Assembly (NCBI RefSeq): GCF_026015965.1
Contig: NZ_CP110383.1
Span: 343,808 to 407,807 of the forward strand
DNA: 64,000 nucleotides
Source of the DNA: Selenomonas sputigena
GTDB lineage: Bacteria; Bacillota; Negativicutes; Selenomonadales; Selenomonadaceae
Reading direction: 5' to 3'
The first letter of the stretch is position 1, and each line of letters begins with the position of its first letter. A program made the position numbers and the translations under genes. Positions 44,120 through 52,653 of this stretch are shown one piece after another. A model generated the notes under the pieces. That model saw only the letters and a list, made by a program, of their open reading frames with translations, was not told where the DNA came from and made no database searches.

Positions 44120-44123
44120 TGGA

Positions 44124-44151
44124 TGGACTTCCTTTCGTGTCATGGTATAAT
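44124..44151 (+). promoter_or_regulatory. hicAB promoter, overlapping recQ leader
   Basis: TGGACT at 44124-44129, a 16-bp spacer and TATAAT at 44146-44151. It lies within the divergent recQ leader, so a HicB complex bound here could also affect recQ. Confidence 0.6.
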
Positions 44152-44173
44152 GTATGTCAAGGAGGCGGTACGA

Positions 44174-44401
44174 GTGCCGATGACGGCAAAACAGATGATA
44201 CGGCTGCTTGAAAAGAATGGCTTTGCAGCGGTATCATCAAACTCCGGCTCGCATCAGAAGATGAAAAATTCTGCGACAGGGAAAATGATGATTGTACCCG
44301 TCCATACAGGAACATTGGGCAAGGGCTTAGAACATAAGATATTGAAGCAAGCAGGTTTGCTAGAAAGGCTGTGCGAATCGAAGGGAGGATATGAGCCATG
44401 A
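44174..44401 (+). CDS. hicA: HicA-family mRNA interferase toxin
   Basis: A 75-residue double-stranded-RNA-binding-fold toxin. It starts MPMTAKQMIRLLEKNGF and has the catalytic His in SGSHQKMKN, then VPVHTGTLGKGLEHKILKQA. GTG 44174 has AAGGAGG eight bases upstream (44159-44165), which beats the ATG at 44180. It overlaps hicB by four bases (ATGA). The longer frame through this region is the antisense of recQ. Confidence 0.9.
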   Translation: MPMTAKQMIRLLEKNGFAAVSSNSGSHQKMKNSATGKMMIVPVHTGTLGKGLEHKILKQAGLLERLCESKGGYEP

Positions 44402-44712
44402 AGCATTATTATCCTGCTGTGTTTGAAACGGCGCAGGAGGGCGGCTATACGGTGACGGTGCCCGATATCGACGGTTGCTTCACGGAAGGGAAAACGCTGG
44501 AACAGGCAATGTGGATGGCGCAGGATGCGATTGGCTGCATGCTTGAGGACGTGGCAGAGGCGGATTATCCGAAGGCAAGCAAGGTGAATGACATTGATAC
44601 GGCGGAATATGCGGACTGCTTTGTGACACTCGTGGAATTTGATCGACAGGTCTATGAGCAGCGCTGCAGGGATGTTGCTCTTGCGCGCGAACAGATCAAG
44701 GCGCTGGCATGA
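44398..44712 (+). CDS. hicB: HicB-family antitoxin
   Basis: A 104-residue antitoxin with the partial RNase H-like fold: MKHYYPAVFETAQEGGYTVT with VPDIDGCFTEGKTLEQAMWM. The C-terminus is short and Arg/Glu-rich, with no obvious helix-turn-helix. It neutralises HicA and probably regulates the pair. Confidence 0.9.
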   Translation: MKHYYPAVFETAQEGGYTVTVPDIDGCFTEGKTLEQAMWMAQDAIGCMLEDVAEADYPKASKVNDIDTAEYADCFVTLVEFDRQVYEQRCRDVALAREQIKALA

Positions 44713-44740
44713 GGGTTGGCGTCATAGAATACGATGGTAG

Positions 44741-44770
44741 AAAAGGCATCGAGAGCATGATGCCTTTTTT
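44741..44770 (+). terminator. hicAB terminator
   Basis: AAAAGGCATC-GAGAGCAT-GATGCCTTTTTT. Confidence 0.85.
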
Positions 44771-44860
44771 GTGTACATCGATTCGTTCATCTCGTAACGA
44801 ATACTGAAAAGATTGCGATACACGAGAAGTGTCGTGCTTTTACAGTTACACCTTTCGCGG

Positions 44861-44927
44861 GAAATCGTTAAATCCCTTTAAAGCTCAGCGATTTCTTATT
44901 GTTACGCGGGGGGACGGGCAGTATAAT
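44861..44927 (+). promoter_or_regulatory. promoter and inverted repeat upstream of TolC-MacAB operon
   Basis: TTGTTA at 44899-44904, a 17-bp spacer and TATAAT at 44922-44927. Just upstream, GAAATCG (44861-44867) and CGATTTC (44889-44895) form a spaced inverted repeat, and ATTCGTT/AACGAAT form another near 44780-44803. Either could be an operator; no regulator gene adjoins. Confidence 0.5.
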
Positions 44928-44972
44928 AAATAACATAAAGTGGAAGTATACCCCTCGGGGAGGAGAGAGACG

Positions 44973-46571
44973 ATGAAGAAATGGTGCAGGAAGCCTTGGT
45001 CGCTTTTATTGGCGGGAGCTTTCCTTTACAGCGTGTCATCCGTGGGAGCGGCGGCTGACCTTTCGCTTGCGGGCGCGGTCGAACTTGCGCTTTCGCAGAA
45101 TGCGGATCTGAAGATCACGAAGCAGGCGGAGGAGGCGGCGCTTGCTTCGCTCGGCGAGGCGAAGAGCGAGAAGGGATTCTCTGTCAGCGCTTCGGGCGGC
45201 TATTCTGTCGGCAGAAATTGGAGTGATCGCGGCAATACGACGACGTCGAAGCTTAATGGGGGCGTCGAGAGCGGCGTCAATATCTGGGACGGCGGCAAGG
45301 CGAGCGGCGGCATCGACAGCGCCAAGATCGCCATCTTGACGGCGCGCCTCAAGACGGCACGCGCCGAGGAGAAGCTGCGTCTTTCCGTCATCGAGGCGTA
45401 TTACAACGCGTTGCAGGCGAAGAAGACCGTCGGTGTGAACAAGGCGTCCGTCGACAACTACCAAGCGCATTTGACGAACGTCGAGCAGCTTTTCTCGGCG
45501 GGCAGCAAGGCGCGCATGGACGTGCTGCGTGTCTCCGTGGAGCTTTCCGATGCGCGTCAGACGCTCATCAAGGCGGAGAACGACTACGAGATCAGCTTGG
45601 CGAAGCTTAGGAATCTTGTGAACATGGACAGGGACGAGCCGCTTCGCCTCACTGACGATGCCGTATACAGCCCGTTCACTCCCGCGCTCTCCGACTGCCT
45701 CTCCTTCGGCGTCGAGAACCGCAAGGAGCTTTGGATCGACAATTACGATGTCGTGCGCAAGGAGCTTGATGTCGAGGTGGTCAAAGCGGGCTATACGCCG
45801 CAGATCGACTTCTCGCTGAGCGCGTCGGCGAACAAGGACTTCGAGCCTGCGTCGGACAGCAGTCGCGGCGTGACGGCAGGCATCAATATGAAGTGGAACA
45901 TCTTCGACGGCGGCAGAAAGAAGGCACGCATCGAGGCGGCGGAAGCGGCGCTCGATGCCGCGCGGCTGCAGCTGGAAAAGGACAGGAACGATGTGGACTA
46001 CGACATCCGCGCGGCGTACTTTTCGATGAAGGAGGCGGAAAACCGTCTGAACTCGACGCAGGACGCCGTAGACAAGGCGAAGGAGGACTACTTCATCGCA
46101 CGCGAGAAGTACCGCGCGGGTGAAGGCATCATGCTCGACATCATCGACGCGCAGCTCGCGCTCTCGAAGGCGGAGATGAACCACATCAGCGCACAGTACG
46201 ACTTTGCACGCGGCAAGGCGCAGGTGGAAAACGCCATGGGGCAGAGCCTCACGGAGAGTGAGCAGCGTGCGGCGGACGCCATGGACGCCGTGCCGCTGGC
46301 GAGAGCTGAGATCAGCCGCAGGGATGCGGTGCACGCCTATGAAGAGAACGAGAAGGCGATGAAGGAGCGTCAGGACAGGACGGTCATTCCTTTCCTCGCG
46401 TCTGAGGCAGCGGCGGCGAAGCAGTCCGCCGTGCAGAAGGAAAGAGCGTCAGGCGCGAAGGATTCGAATACAATGAATACAGCGAACGCGGCAAATGCGA
46501 CGAATGCAGCTGATACGGACAGTGCAGCGAATGCGGCGGCAGCGGCAGCCGGAAATGGAGGATGGGCATGA
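44973..46571 (+). CDS. TolC-family outer-membrane efflux channel
   Basis: A 532-residue outer-membrane factor. The signal peptide MKKWCRKPWSLLLAGAFLYS ends near GAAA. The two homologous alpha-barrel halves each show LxxAVELALSQNADL- and DxxLxxxxFDGGRKKARIEA-like patterns. LNAKxxxGVNKASVDNY-type and VDKAKEDYFIAREKYRAGEG helices are also present. The last about 60 residues are low-complexity Ala/Asn. First gene of channel-adaptor-ATPase-permease; overlaps the adaptor gene (ATGA). Confidence 0.9.
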   Translation: MKKWCRKPWSLLLAGAFLYSVSSVGAAADLSLAGAVELALSQNADLKITKQAEEAALASLGEAKSEKGFSVSASGGYSVGRNWSDRGNTTTSKLNGGVESGVNIWDGGKASGGIDSAKIAILTARLKTARAEEKLRLSVIEAYYNALQAKKTVGVNKASVDNYQAHLTNVEQLFSAGSKARMDVLRVSVELSDARQTLIKAENDYEISLAKLRNLVNMDRDEPLRLTDDAVYSPFTPALSDCLSFGVENRKELWIDNYDVVRKELDVEVVKAGYTPQIDFSLSASANKDFEPASDSSRGVTAGINMKWNIFDGGRKKARIEAAEAALDAARLQLEKDRNDVDYDIRAAYFSMKEAENRLNSTQDAVDKAKEDYFIAREKYRAGEGIMLDIIDAQLALSKAEMNHISAQYDFARGKAQVENAMGQSLTESEQRAADAMDAVPLARAEISRRDAVHAYEENEKAMKERQDRTVIPFLASEAAAAKQSAVQKERASGAKDSNTMNTANAANATNAADTDSAANAAAAAAGNGGWA

Positions 46572-47713
46572 AGATTTTCGGCAAGGACATCACCTTCGGC
46601 ACGAAGGCGAAGATAGCAGTGACCGCGCTCGTCCTCGCTGGCTGCGCTTTTGGCGGCTACAGCTACTATGAGGCGCAGCAGGCGGAAAAGGCTATGCGGG
46701 AGTCTGCGGGCGAAACGGCGACGGTCGTGCGCATGGAGATGAAGTCCACCGTGTCGGCGACGGGCACGATCATTCCTGTCGATTCCGTCGAGGTCAGCTC
46801 GAAGATCACGGCGCGCATCAAGAATGTGCTCGTCAAGGAAAACGACATCGTGACGGCAGGCGAGACGGTCGCGACACTCGACGCCAAGTCGCTCGCAACG
46901 AAGCGCGATCAGGCGCAGTTCAAGGTCACGAACGCCAAGGCGAAGTACGACCGCGAAGCCTACCTCTACAGCATCGGCGCGAATCCGCAGACGACGTTCG
47001 AGGACGCGCAGTACAACTACGATGCTGCCAAGAGCGTCTTGGAAGAGACGGAGTCCGATCTCGCTGAGACGATCATCCAGGCGCCGATCAGCGGCATCGT
47101 CGTCGGCAAGCCCAAGACGGCGGGTACGATGGCGACGGCGGGAACGGACTATCCGACCGTCATCATGCGCATCGCCGACCTCTCGAAGAAGCAAATCATG
47201 GCGAAGGTCGACGAGACGGACATCGGCAATATCAAGGTCGGCCAGCAGGCGACGTTCACGGTCGATGCCTATTCGGGCAAGACCTTCACGGCGCGCGTCG
47301 CGAAGATCAGCCAGACCGATACCGTGAATACATGGCAGACCGTCTCCTCTTCGAGCAGTACGACGACCTCGACGGCGAGCGTCATCTACTACTATGTGAC
47401 GCTCGATGTCGACGATCCAGAGAACCTGCTGCTGCCGGCCATGACGGCGCGTCTTGAAATCGAGACGGCGACGAAGCCCAGCGCGCTCGCCGTTCCCATC
47501 GCCGCATTGAAGACGGACGCCTCGGGATCCTACGTTGTCGTCGAGATGCCCGACGGCACGAAGGAGAACCGCCCTGTCAAGACAGGCATCTACAGCGATG
47601 ACTATGTGGAAATCCTCGACGGTCTCATCGAGGGCGAAACCGTGTCGATTTCCTACACGGCGACGCAGCCGCAGGTCATGATGATGGGCGGCGGCGGCCA
47701 CCCGCCGATGTAA
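46568..47713 (+). CDS. macA: MacA-like periplasmic adaptor
   Basis: A 381-residue membrane-fusion protein with one N-terminal membrane anchor. VSATGTIIPVDSVEVSSKIT and the lipoyl half VLVKENDIVTAGETVATLD are followed by a short helical hairpin, the second lipoyl half (TIIQAPISGIVVGKPK) and the beta-barrel. It ends with Met/Gly/His-rich QVMMMGGGGHPPM. ATG 46568 follows GGAGG by six bases. It connects the MacB-like transporter to the TolC-like channel. Confidence 0.88.
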   Translation: MKIFGKDITFGTKAKIAVTALVLAGCAFGGYSYYEAQQAEKAMRESAGETATVVRMEMKSTVSATGTIIPVDSVEVSSKITARIKNVLVKENDIVTAGETVATLDAKSLATKRDQAQFKVTNAKAKYDREAYLYSIGANPQTTFEDAQYNYDAAKSVLEETESDLAETIIQAPISGIVVGKPKTAGTMATAGTDYPTVIMRIADLSKKQIMAKVDETDIGNIKVGQQATFTVDAYSGKTFTARVAKISQTDTVNTWQTVSSSSSTTTSTASVIYYYVTLDVDDPENLLLPAMTARLEIETATKPSALAVPIAALKTDASGSYVVVEMPDGTKENRPVKTGIYSDDYVEILDGLIEGETVSISYTATQPQVMMMGGGGHPPM

Positions 47714-47731
47714 GTGCGGAAAGGAACGATC

Positions 47732-48472
47732 ATGGAGCAAAAGGCGAAGGAAGAGCGAGCGGCGCAGGAAAAGGCGACGATCGAGCTTCGGGGCATCAAG
47801 AAACTCTATCCGATGGGCGATCAAATCGTCGCCGCGCTCGCGGGCGTTGATCTTACGATACGAAAGGGCGAGTTCGCCGCCCTCATGGGGCCGTCCGGCT
47901 CGGGCAAGTCGACGCTCATGAACATCCTCGGCTGCCTCGACCGCCCGACGGAAGGATCGTACAAGCTCGACGGCGAGGAGGTCGCGCACCTCTCGGACGA
48001 CGCGCTCGCGCTCACGCGCAATAAGAAGATTGGCTTCGTATTTCAGAACTTCAACCTGCTCTCGAAGAGCAGCGCAGCTGAAAACGTCGCCCTGCCGCTC
48101 ATCTATGCGGGCGTCGGAAGAGGCGAGCGGCGCGATCGTGCCATGCACCTCTTGGAAGCCGTCGGCCTTGCCGATCGCGCCGACCATCAGCCCAACGAGC
48201 TTTCGGGCGGTCAGCGCCAGCGCGTCGCCATCGCGCGCGCCCTCGTCAACGATCCGCACATCGTCATGGCGGACGAGCCGACGGGCAATCTCGACACGAA
48301 ATCGACGCATGAGATCATGGAACTCTTCGAGAAGCTTCACGCCGCCGGACGCACGATCATCCTCGTCACGCACGAGCCGGACATCGCTGCCTGCGCGAGC
48401 CGTCAGCTTCTCGTGCGCGACGGACTCATCACGCGCGACGAGGGCAGGGGCGTCAAGATGGATGTCGTATAG
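47732..48472 (+). CDS. MacB-type ABC transporter ATP-binding protein
   Basis: A 246-residue ATPase of the MacB/LolD class. Walker A GPSGSGKSTLMNILGCLDRP, Q-loop FVFQNFNLL, signature ELSGGQRQRVAIARAL, Walker B IVMADEPTGNLD and HEPDIA are all intact. In this organism ATPase and permease are separate proteins, unlike fused E. coli MacB. ATG 47732 has AAAGGAA upstream. Confidence 0.92.
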   Translation: MEQKAKEERAAQEKATIELRGIKKLYPMGDQIVAALAGVDLTIRKGEFAALMGPSGSGKSTLMNILGCLDRPTEGSYKLDGEEVAHLSDDALALTRNKKIGFVFQNFNLLSKSSAAENVALPLIYAGVGRGERRDRAMHLLEAVGLADRADHQPNELSGGQRQRVAIARALVNDPHIVMADEPTGNLDTKSTHEIMELFEKLHAAGRTIILVTHEPDIAACASRQLLVRDGLITRDEGRGVKMDVV

Positions 48473-48484
48473 GAGGGAAGTCGC

Positions 48485-49702
48485 TTGTTGATTTGGGAAA
48501 GCATCACCATCGCCCTGCATGAGCTCTTTGCGAACAAGCTGCGCTCCGTCCTCACCATGCTCGGCATCATCATCGGCGTCGCCGCCGTCATTGCGATGGT
48601 CTCCATCGGCATGGGCGTCAAGAGCAACGTCGAGGACTCGATGGCGAGCCTCGGCAGCAACATGCTCATCGTCACGCCCGGCGCGGCGAACTCGGGCGGC
48701 ATTCGCGGCGCGGCAGGATCGCGCGAGTCGCTGAAGTACGACGATGCCGTCGCGATCAAAAAGAAGATCAAGAACATCGACCACGTTTCGCCCATCGTGC
48801 AGCGCTCCTATCAGATTGTCTACGGCAATCAAAACTGGAATACCGTTGTCATGGGCGTGACGCCCGAGTACATGGCGATCCGCTCGCTCACGCTGACCGT
48901 CGGCACCTTCATCTCGCAGACGGACAACGACAAGCGCCAGCGCGTCGCCGTCATCGGCCCGACCGTCGCTAGGAATCTCTTCGGCAGCGAGAACCCCATC
49001 GGCAAGAACATTCGCATCCACAATCAGCCGTTTAAGATCATCGGCGTCCTCGCGAGCAAGGGACAGTCCTCCATGGGCCAAGATCAGGACGATGTGGTCA
49101 TCGTGCCGCTGATGACGGAGCAGGAGCGCCTTCTCGGCATCACGCACATCCAGATGATCCAGCTGCAGGTCAGCGAGGCTTCGAAGATCGTCCAAGTGCA
49201 GAGCGAGGTCGAAACGCTGCTGCGCCAGCGCCATCACATCCTGCATGGCAAGGATAACGACTTCACCGTCAACAACCTCACGAGCCTTCTCGAGACGGTG
49301 ACCCAGCAGACGACGATGCTGACGATCCTCCTCGGCAGCATCGCAGGCATCTCGCTCCTCGTCGGCGGCATCGGCATCATGAACATCATGATGGTCTCCG
49401 TCACGGAGCGTACGCGCGAGATCGGCATACGGAAAGCGCTCGGTGCGACCTTCAGCAACATCATGCTGCAGTTCCTCATCGAGTCCGTCGTCATGGGCGT
49501 CGTCGGCGGCATCCTCGGCATCTGCCTCGGCTGCGCCATCTCCGTTGCCATCTCTCATGTCGGCGAATTCAAGACCGTCATCACGGCGACGCCGATCCTC
49601 GTATCCTTCTCATTCGCCGTCGGCATCGGTCTCTTCTTTGGCATCTATCCGGCAAGAAAGGCCGCGAAGCTCGACCCGATCGACGCGCTTCGCTACGAGT
49701 AA
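48485..49702 (+). CDS. MacB-type ABC permease (FtsX family)
   Basis: A 405-residue mechanotransmission permease: one N-terminal helix (LRSVLTMLGIIIGVAAVIAM), a periplasmic MacB_PCD domain and three C-terminal helices (ISLLVGGIGIMNIMMVSVTE). The end, YPARKAAKLDPIDALRYE, is the family signature. Start is TTG 48485, seven bases after AGGAGG. Likely exports peptides, macrolides or siderophores from the periplasm. Confidence 0.9.
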   Translation: MLIWESITIALHELFANKLRSVLTMLGIIIGVAAVIAMVSIGMGVKSNVEDSMASLGSNMLIVTPGAANSGGIRGAAGSRESLKYDDAVAIKKKIKNIDHVSPIVQRSYQIVYGNQNWNTVVMGVTPEYMAIRSLTLTVGTFISQTDNDKRQRVAVIGPTVARNLFGSENPIGKNIRIHNQPFKIIGVLASKGQSSMGQDQDDVVIVPLMTEQERLLGITHIQMIQLQVSEASKIVQVQSEVETLLRQRHHILHGKDNDFTVNNLTSLLETVTQQTTMLTILLGSIAGISLLVGGIGIMNIMMVSVTERTREIGIRKALGATFSNIMLQFLIESVVMGVVGGILGICLGCAISVAISHVGEFKTVITATPILVSFSFAVGIGLFFGIYPARKAAKLDPIDALRYE

Positions 49703-49779
49703 GAGGTCGTTGGAAAGTGACCTGCATGAGTTCGTTATTACCGTACGATGCGAAAAGCGCGGCAGAGCGCTGCTGCATG

Positions 49780-49814
49780 AAGAATCCCCCGAGAAAAATT
49801 CTCGGGGGATTCTT
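49780..49814. terminator. bidirectional terminator after MacB operon
   Basis: AAGAATCCCCCGAGAA pairs perfectly with TTCTCGGGGGATTCTT over a three-base loop. Confidence 0.85.
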
Positions 49815-49838
49815 CGCTTTTGCCGCCAAGGATGCGCC

Positions 49839-51983
49839 TTACACTTGGATCTTGGCGACTTCGCCTTGCAGACTTGTGGCGATTTCGGCGAGCCCTTCGC
49901 TTGCATCGGCGATATTCTGCAGGGACTGCGTCTGCGTCTCCACGGCGCTGTTGCCCTCCTCGCTCGTCGCGGCATTTTCTTGTGCAAGCGCCGAAAGACT
50001 CTCGATCACCTGGGAGACGGAGCGGTTCTTGTCCACGATGTTTCGCGTCGAGTCGTTCATCCTCTTGACGACCTGTTCCGTCTCTTCGACGGCTTCGTCG
50101 ATGCGGCGGAATTTTTCCTGTGTTTCGTCGAGACTCGTGCGCGTTTCGTCGACGAGATGCCGGGACACTTCCATCGTGTCGACCGCCTCTTGGGATTTCT
50201 CCTTGAGTCCGCCGATGATGGCGCTGATTTCGTCGGTGAAGCTGCGACTCTGCTCCGCGAGCTTGCGGATCTCGTCTGCGACGACGGTGAAGCCGCGTCC
50301 TGCCTCTCCGGCGCGTGCTGCTTCGATGGCGGCGTTCAGGGCGAGAAGGTTCGTCTGCTCGGAAATCGACTGGATCATCTGGCTGGCCACTTCGATCTTT
50401 TCCGCGCTTTTGTTCGTCTCGATGACGACGCGAGCCACGTCTTCGGTCGCCCGGGAAGTTTCTGCCGATTTCTTCATGACATCAGCGAGGATGGCGATGC
50501 CTTCATCCTTGCGTTGGCGCACGGCGGCGGTTCCTTCATTGATTTTTTCGAGAATTTCCTGATTGCCGTCGAGCAGGGTCTGGATTTCGTCCAGGTGATC
50601 GGAAGCTTCCTGCGTGTCCTGCGCCTGCTTCGATGCACCGTCGGCAATGTTGTGGATGGCCGTCGTCACGTTGCGCGCACTGTTGGCCGTGCTTTGCGTC
50701 GTGGCGGTCAGTTCCTCGCTCGTGGCGGCGACAGATTGGGAATTGCCATTGATCTTTCCGACGATGTCGCGCAGGCTGCTCGCCATCTTGCCGCAGGCGC
50801 GTGTGATGATGCCGATTTCATCGCCGCGCTCCAGGTATTTCGCAAGGTGCATATTTTTTTCTTTCTGCAGATCGAGTCCTGCAAAGCGCTCGATCATGCC
50901 CGCCATATCCTTTAGAGGTGCGGAGACGCGCTTGTGGATGAAGAAGCTCATGAGCGCGATGAGACCTGCACCGCAGGCTACTGCAATCAGCAGCGATATG
51001 AGGACGAGTGCCTTTGCCTCATGCGTGAACATCTCGTTGGAGACGGCGACGAGCGCCCCCCAAGGCTGTTCGATGCCCTTGAGCTTGATGGGGTTGAAGA
51101 TATAGGTGGTAGGAAGCCCCGTGGATTCGGAGGTGCGCTCCATGGAGAAGAGCTCCTGGCCGAAGAATTTCTGTCCTTCGCTTTCGCTTACGCCCAGCAT
51201 TTCATAGACGTTCTTGGAGACCGCGTCATCTTTTAGACCGTGGGCAAGCAGCGTTCCCTGCGGGGTAAAGACGGCGAAGAAATTGTTCGGCGTGCTGATC
51301 GCCGCCATGTCGCTCTGGAAAGGGGCGGCGTCGAAATCCACCGTGACGGCGCCGACGAAACGACCGTCCTCGATGAGAGGGAAGGCGATGGTCAGCATGT
51401 AGGTGCGCTGGGTCGGCGTGACATCGTACCAGTAGGGATCGGTCAGCGTGATTTTCTGCGTCTTGCGCGGGGATTGATACCACTCGTCCGTCTCATAGCC
51501 GGCGAGCGGCGTGATCACGATGTCGGATCCTTCCTTGCCCGCATAAGGGATGGCGCGCCCCGTGGCGTCGGAAGCGGGGGAGTTCACGAATGCGGCATCT
51601 TTGCCGTCGAAGGCGTTTGGCTCGAAGCAGATACCTGAACCGACGATGTCGTCATTGGAAGCGACGGTCGAGCGCAGGGCGGCGATCAGATCGTCGCGAT
51701 TGCGCTGCTCGGGTGGCAGAGACAGAATCTGTTGGACGCGCGATCTCAGATCCTGTCCCGATTGATAGACGGCAGTGTAGCGCGTCTCGATGGCGGCCGT
51801 CTTCATGCCGACCTCGTTGTACTTTTCTCGTATGCCGTCTTCAATCATGGTGTTGTACGAGCGATATCCGATGAAGCTCATGAGAATGGCGATCATCAGC
51901 GTGACGCCGAGGAAGATGACAACATTGACTTGCAGTCCGATGCCGTAGCCGCCCTTTTGCGGGGTTTCCTTTGTTTTGTTCAT
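49839..51983 (-). CDS. methyl-accepting chemotaxis protein with dCache sensor
   Basis: A 714-residue chemoreceptor. TM1 is at about residues 18-40. The double-Cache periplasmic domain is at about 45-330, with [35 protein letters not shown] and [14 protein letters not shown]2 is at about 335-358, then HAMP and signalling domain with [20 protein letters not shown] and [13 protein letters not shown]. dCache_1 receptors often bind amino acids. ATG 51983 has AGGAG about nine bases upstream. A short upstream frame with its own strong ribosome site overlaps this start. Confidence 0.92.
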   Translation of the reverse strand: MNKTKETPQKGGYGIGLQVNVVIFLGVTLMIAILMSFIGYRSYNTMIEDGIREKYNEVGMKTAAIETRYTAVYQSGQDLRSRVQQILSLPPEQRNRDDLIAALRSTVASNDDIVGSGICFEPNAFDGKDAAFVNSPASDATGRAIPYAGKEGSDIVITPLAGYETDEWYQSPRKTQKITLTDPYWYDVTPTQRTYMLTIAFPLIEDGRFVGAVTVDFDAAPFQSDMAAISTPNNFFAVFTPQGTLLAHGLKDDAVSKNVYEMLGVSESEGQKFFGQELFSMERTSESTGLPTTYIFNPIKLKGIEQPWGALVAVSNEMFTHEAKALVLISLLIAVACGAGLIALMSFFIHKRVSAPLKDMAGMIERFAGLDLQKEKNMHLAKYLERGDEIGIITRACGKMASSLRDIVGKINGNSQSVAATSEELTATTQSTANSARNVTTAIHNIADGASKQAQDTQEASDHLDEIQTLLDGNQEILEKINEGTAAVRQRKDEGIAILADVMKKSAETSRATEDVARVVIETNKSAEKIEVASQMIQSISEQTNLLALNAAIEAARAGEAGRGFTVVADEIRKLAEQSRSFTDEISAIIGGLKEKSQEAVDTMEVSRHLVDETRTSLDETQEKFRRIDEAVEETEQVVKRMNDSTRNIVDKNRSVSQVIESLSALAQENAATSEEGNSAVETQTQSLQNIADASEGLAEIATSLQGEVAKIQV

Positions 51984-52027
51984 GTTGTACAGCTCCTTTT
52001 CGGGGAGGCGCGTGCATTTTTCGTCAA
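51980..52027 (-). CDS. candidate 15-codon leader ORF coupled to chemoreceptor start
   Basis: TTG 52027 lies eight bases after a perfect AGGAGG (52041-52036) and encodes [15 protein letters not shown]. Its TGA overlaps the ATG of the chemoreceptor (ACATGA). It could be a translational-coupling peptide, or the AGGAGG could be an accident. Confidence 0.35.
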   Translation of the reverse strand: MTKNARASPKRSCTT

Positions 52028-52096
52028 GAAATGCGCCTCCTAATTTAGTTGATTTCATCTACTACTTTACAAAGACGGAATCTGGAATCTTTTAAT

Positions 52097-52102
52097 ATTA
52101 TA
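52097..52102 (-). promoter_or_regulatory. chemoreceptor promoter, extended -10
   Basis: Minus strand TGA-TATAAT with the -10 at 52102-52097; A/T-rich upstream sequence, no clear -35. Confidence 0.45.
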
Positions 52103-52170
52103 TCACATTTTTCAAAAAAAGTGGCACTTGAATATAATTTAATAATAAACTTTAGCGATACGAAGCGCTC

Positions 52171-52515
52171 CTACCCGAGCAAGGGGCTTTCGCCAAGCTT
52201 GTCGAGCAGCAAATTTGTTTCCATGACGCTCTTCTTGTGCGTGAGCGCGAAGATGAGGACGCTGTCCCAGCTCTTCTTGGCGTAGAGCTGTGGCAGATGA
52301 GCCGCGTGCAGCAGACGGCTCGTTCCCTTGAGGTCGAGTCCGAGCGCGAGGGCGAGCGCCAGAATTTTTGGCGCGAGGGATTCTTGTCGCCGGAAAAGAT
52401 ATGGTAGGCGTATGTGGCTTCGAGTCCCGAGGCGCGGATGACATCGCTTTTCGTTCGATTCTTCTGCGAGAGAAGCTGCGCGAGATAAGGCTCCTCTTTT
52501 TCTTTGGAAAAGCAC
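52171..52515 (-). pseudogene. frameshifted, 5'-truncated HTH protein gene
   Basis: Read on the minus strand, one frame gives KEKEEPYLAQLLSQKNRTKS then DVIRASGLEATYAYHIFSGD and KNPSRQK. The next frame continues KILALALALGLDLKGTSRLL through LLDKLGESPLLG to the stop at 52171. The switch is at a run of five A (near 52364); six would restore one frame. No start codon remains upstream. The product resembles small XRE-like regulators. The gap 52103-52170 holds only A/T-rich promoter sequence. Confidence 0.6.
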
Positions 52516-52517
52516 TA

Positions 52518-52546
52518 TTGACAACTTGGCGAAAAAGGTTTACATT
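52518..52546 (+). promoter_or_regulatory. cstA promoter
   Basis: TTGACA at 52518-52523, a 17-bp spacer and TACATT at 52541-52546. The leader is about 100 bases. Confidence 0.65.
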
Positions 52547-52653
52547 GAATCCGTAAATGTATTTCAACAATAGTCCGAATATTGCCTATATGAAGGAGAG
52601 GAGGGGCGGTACGGCGGTCTATAGACTGACGGACAGAAGGAGAGTGATTTGCG

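Noticed and set aside
42602-44401. 599-residue plus-strand open frame ending in HicA
   Set aside because: Only the last 75 codons (hicA) are real; the rest is antisense of recQ.
46370-49558. 1062-residue minus-strand open frame over macA-macB
   Set aside because: Asp/Arg/His-rich antisense shadow of four well-supported genes.
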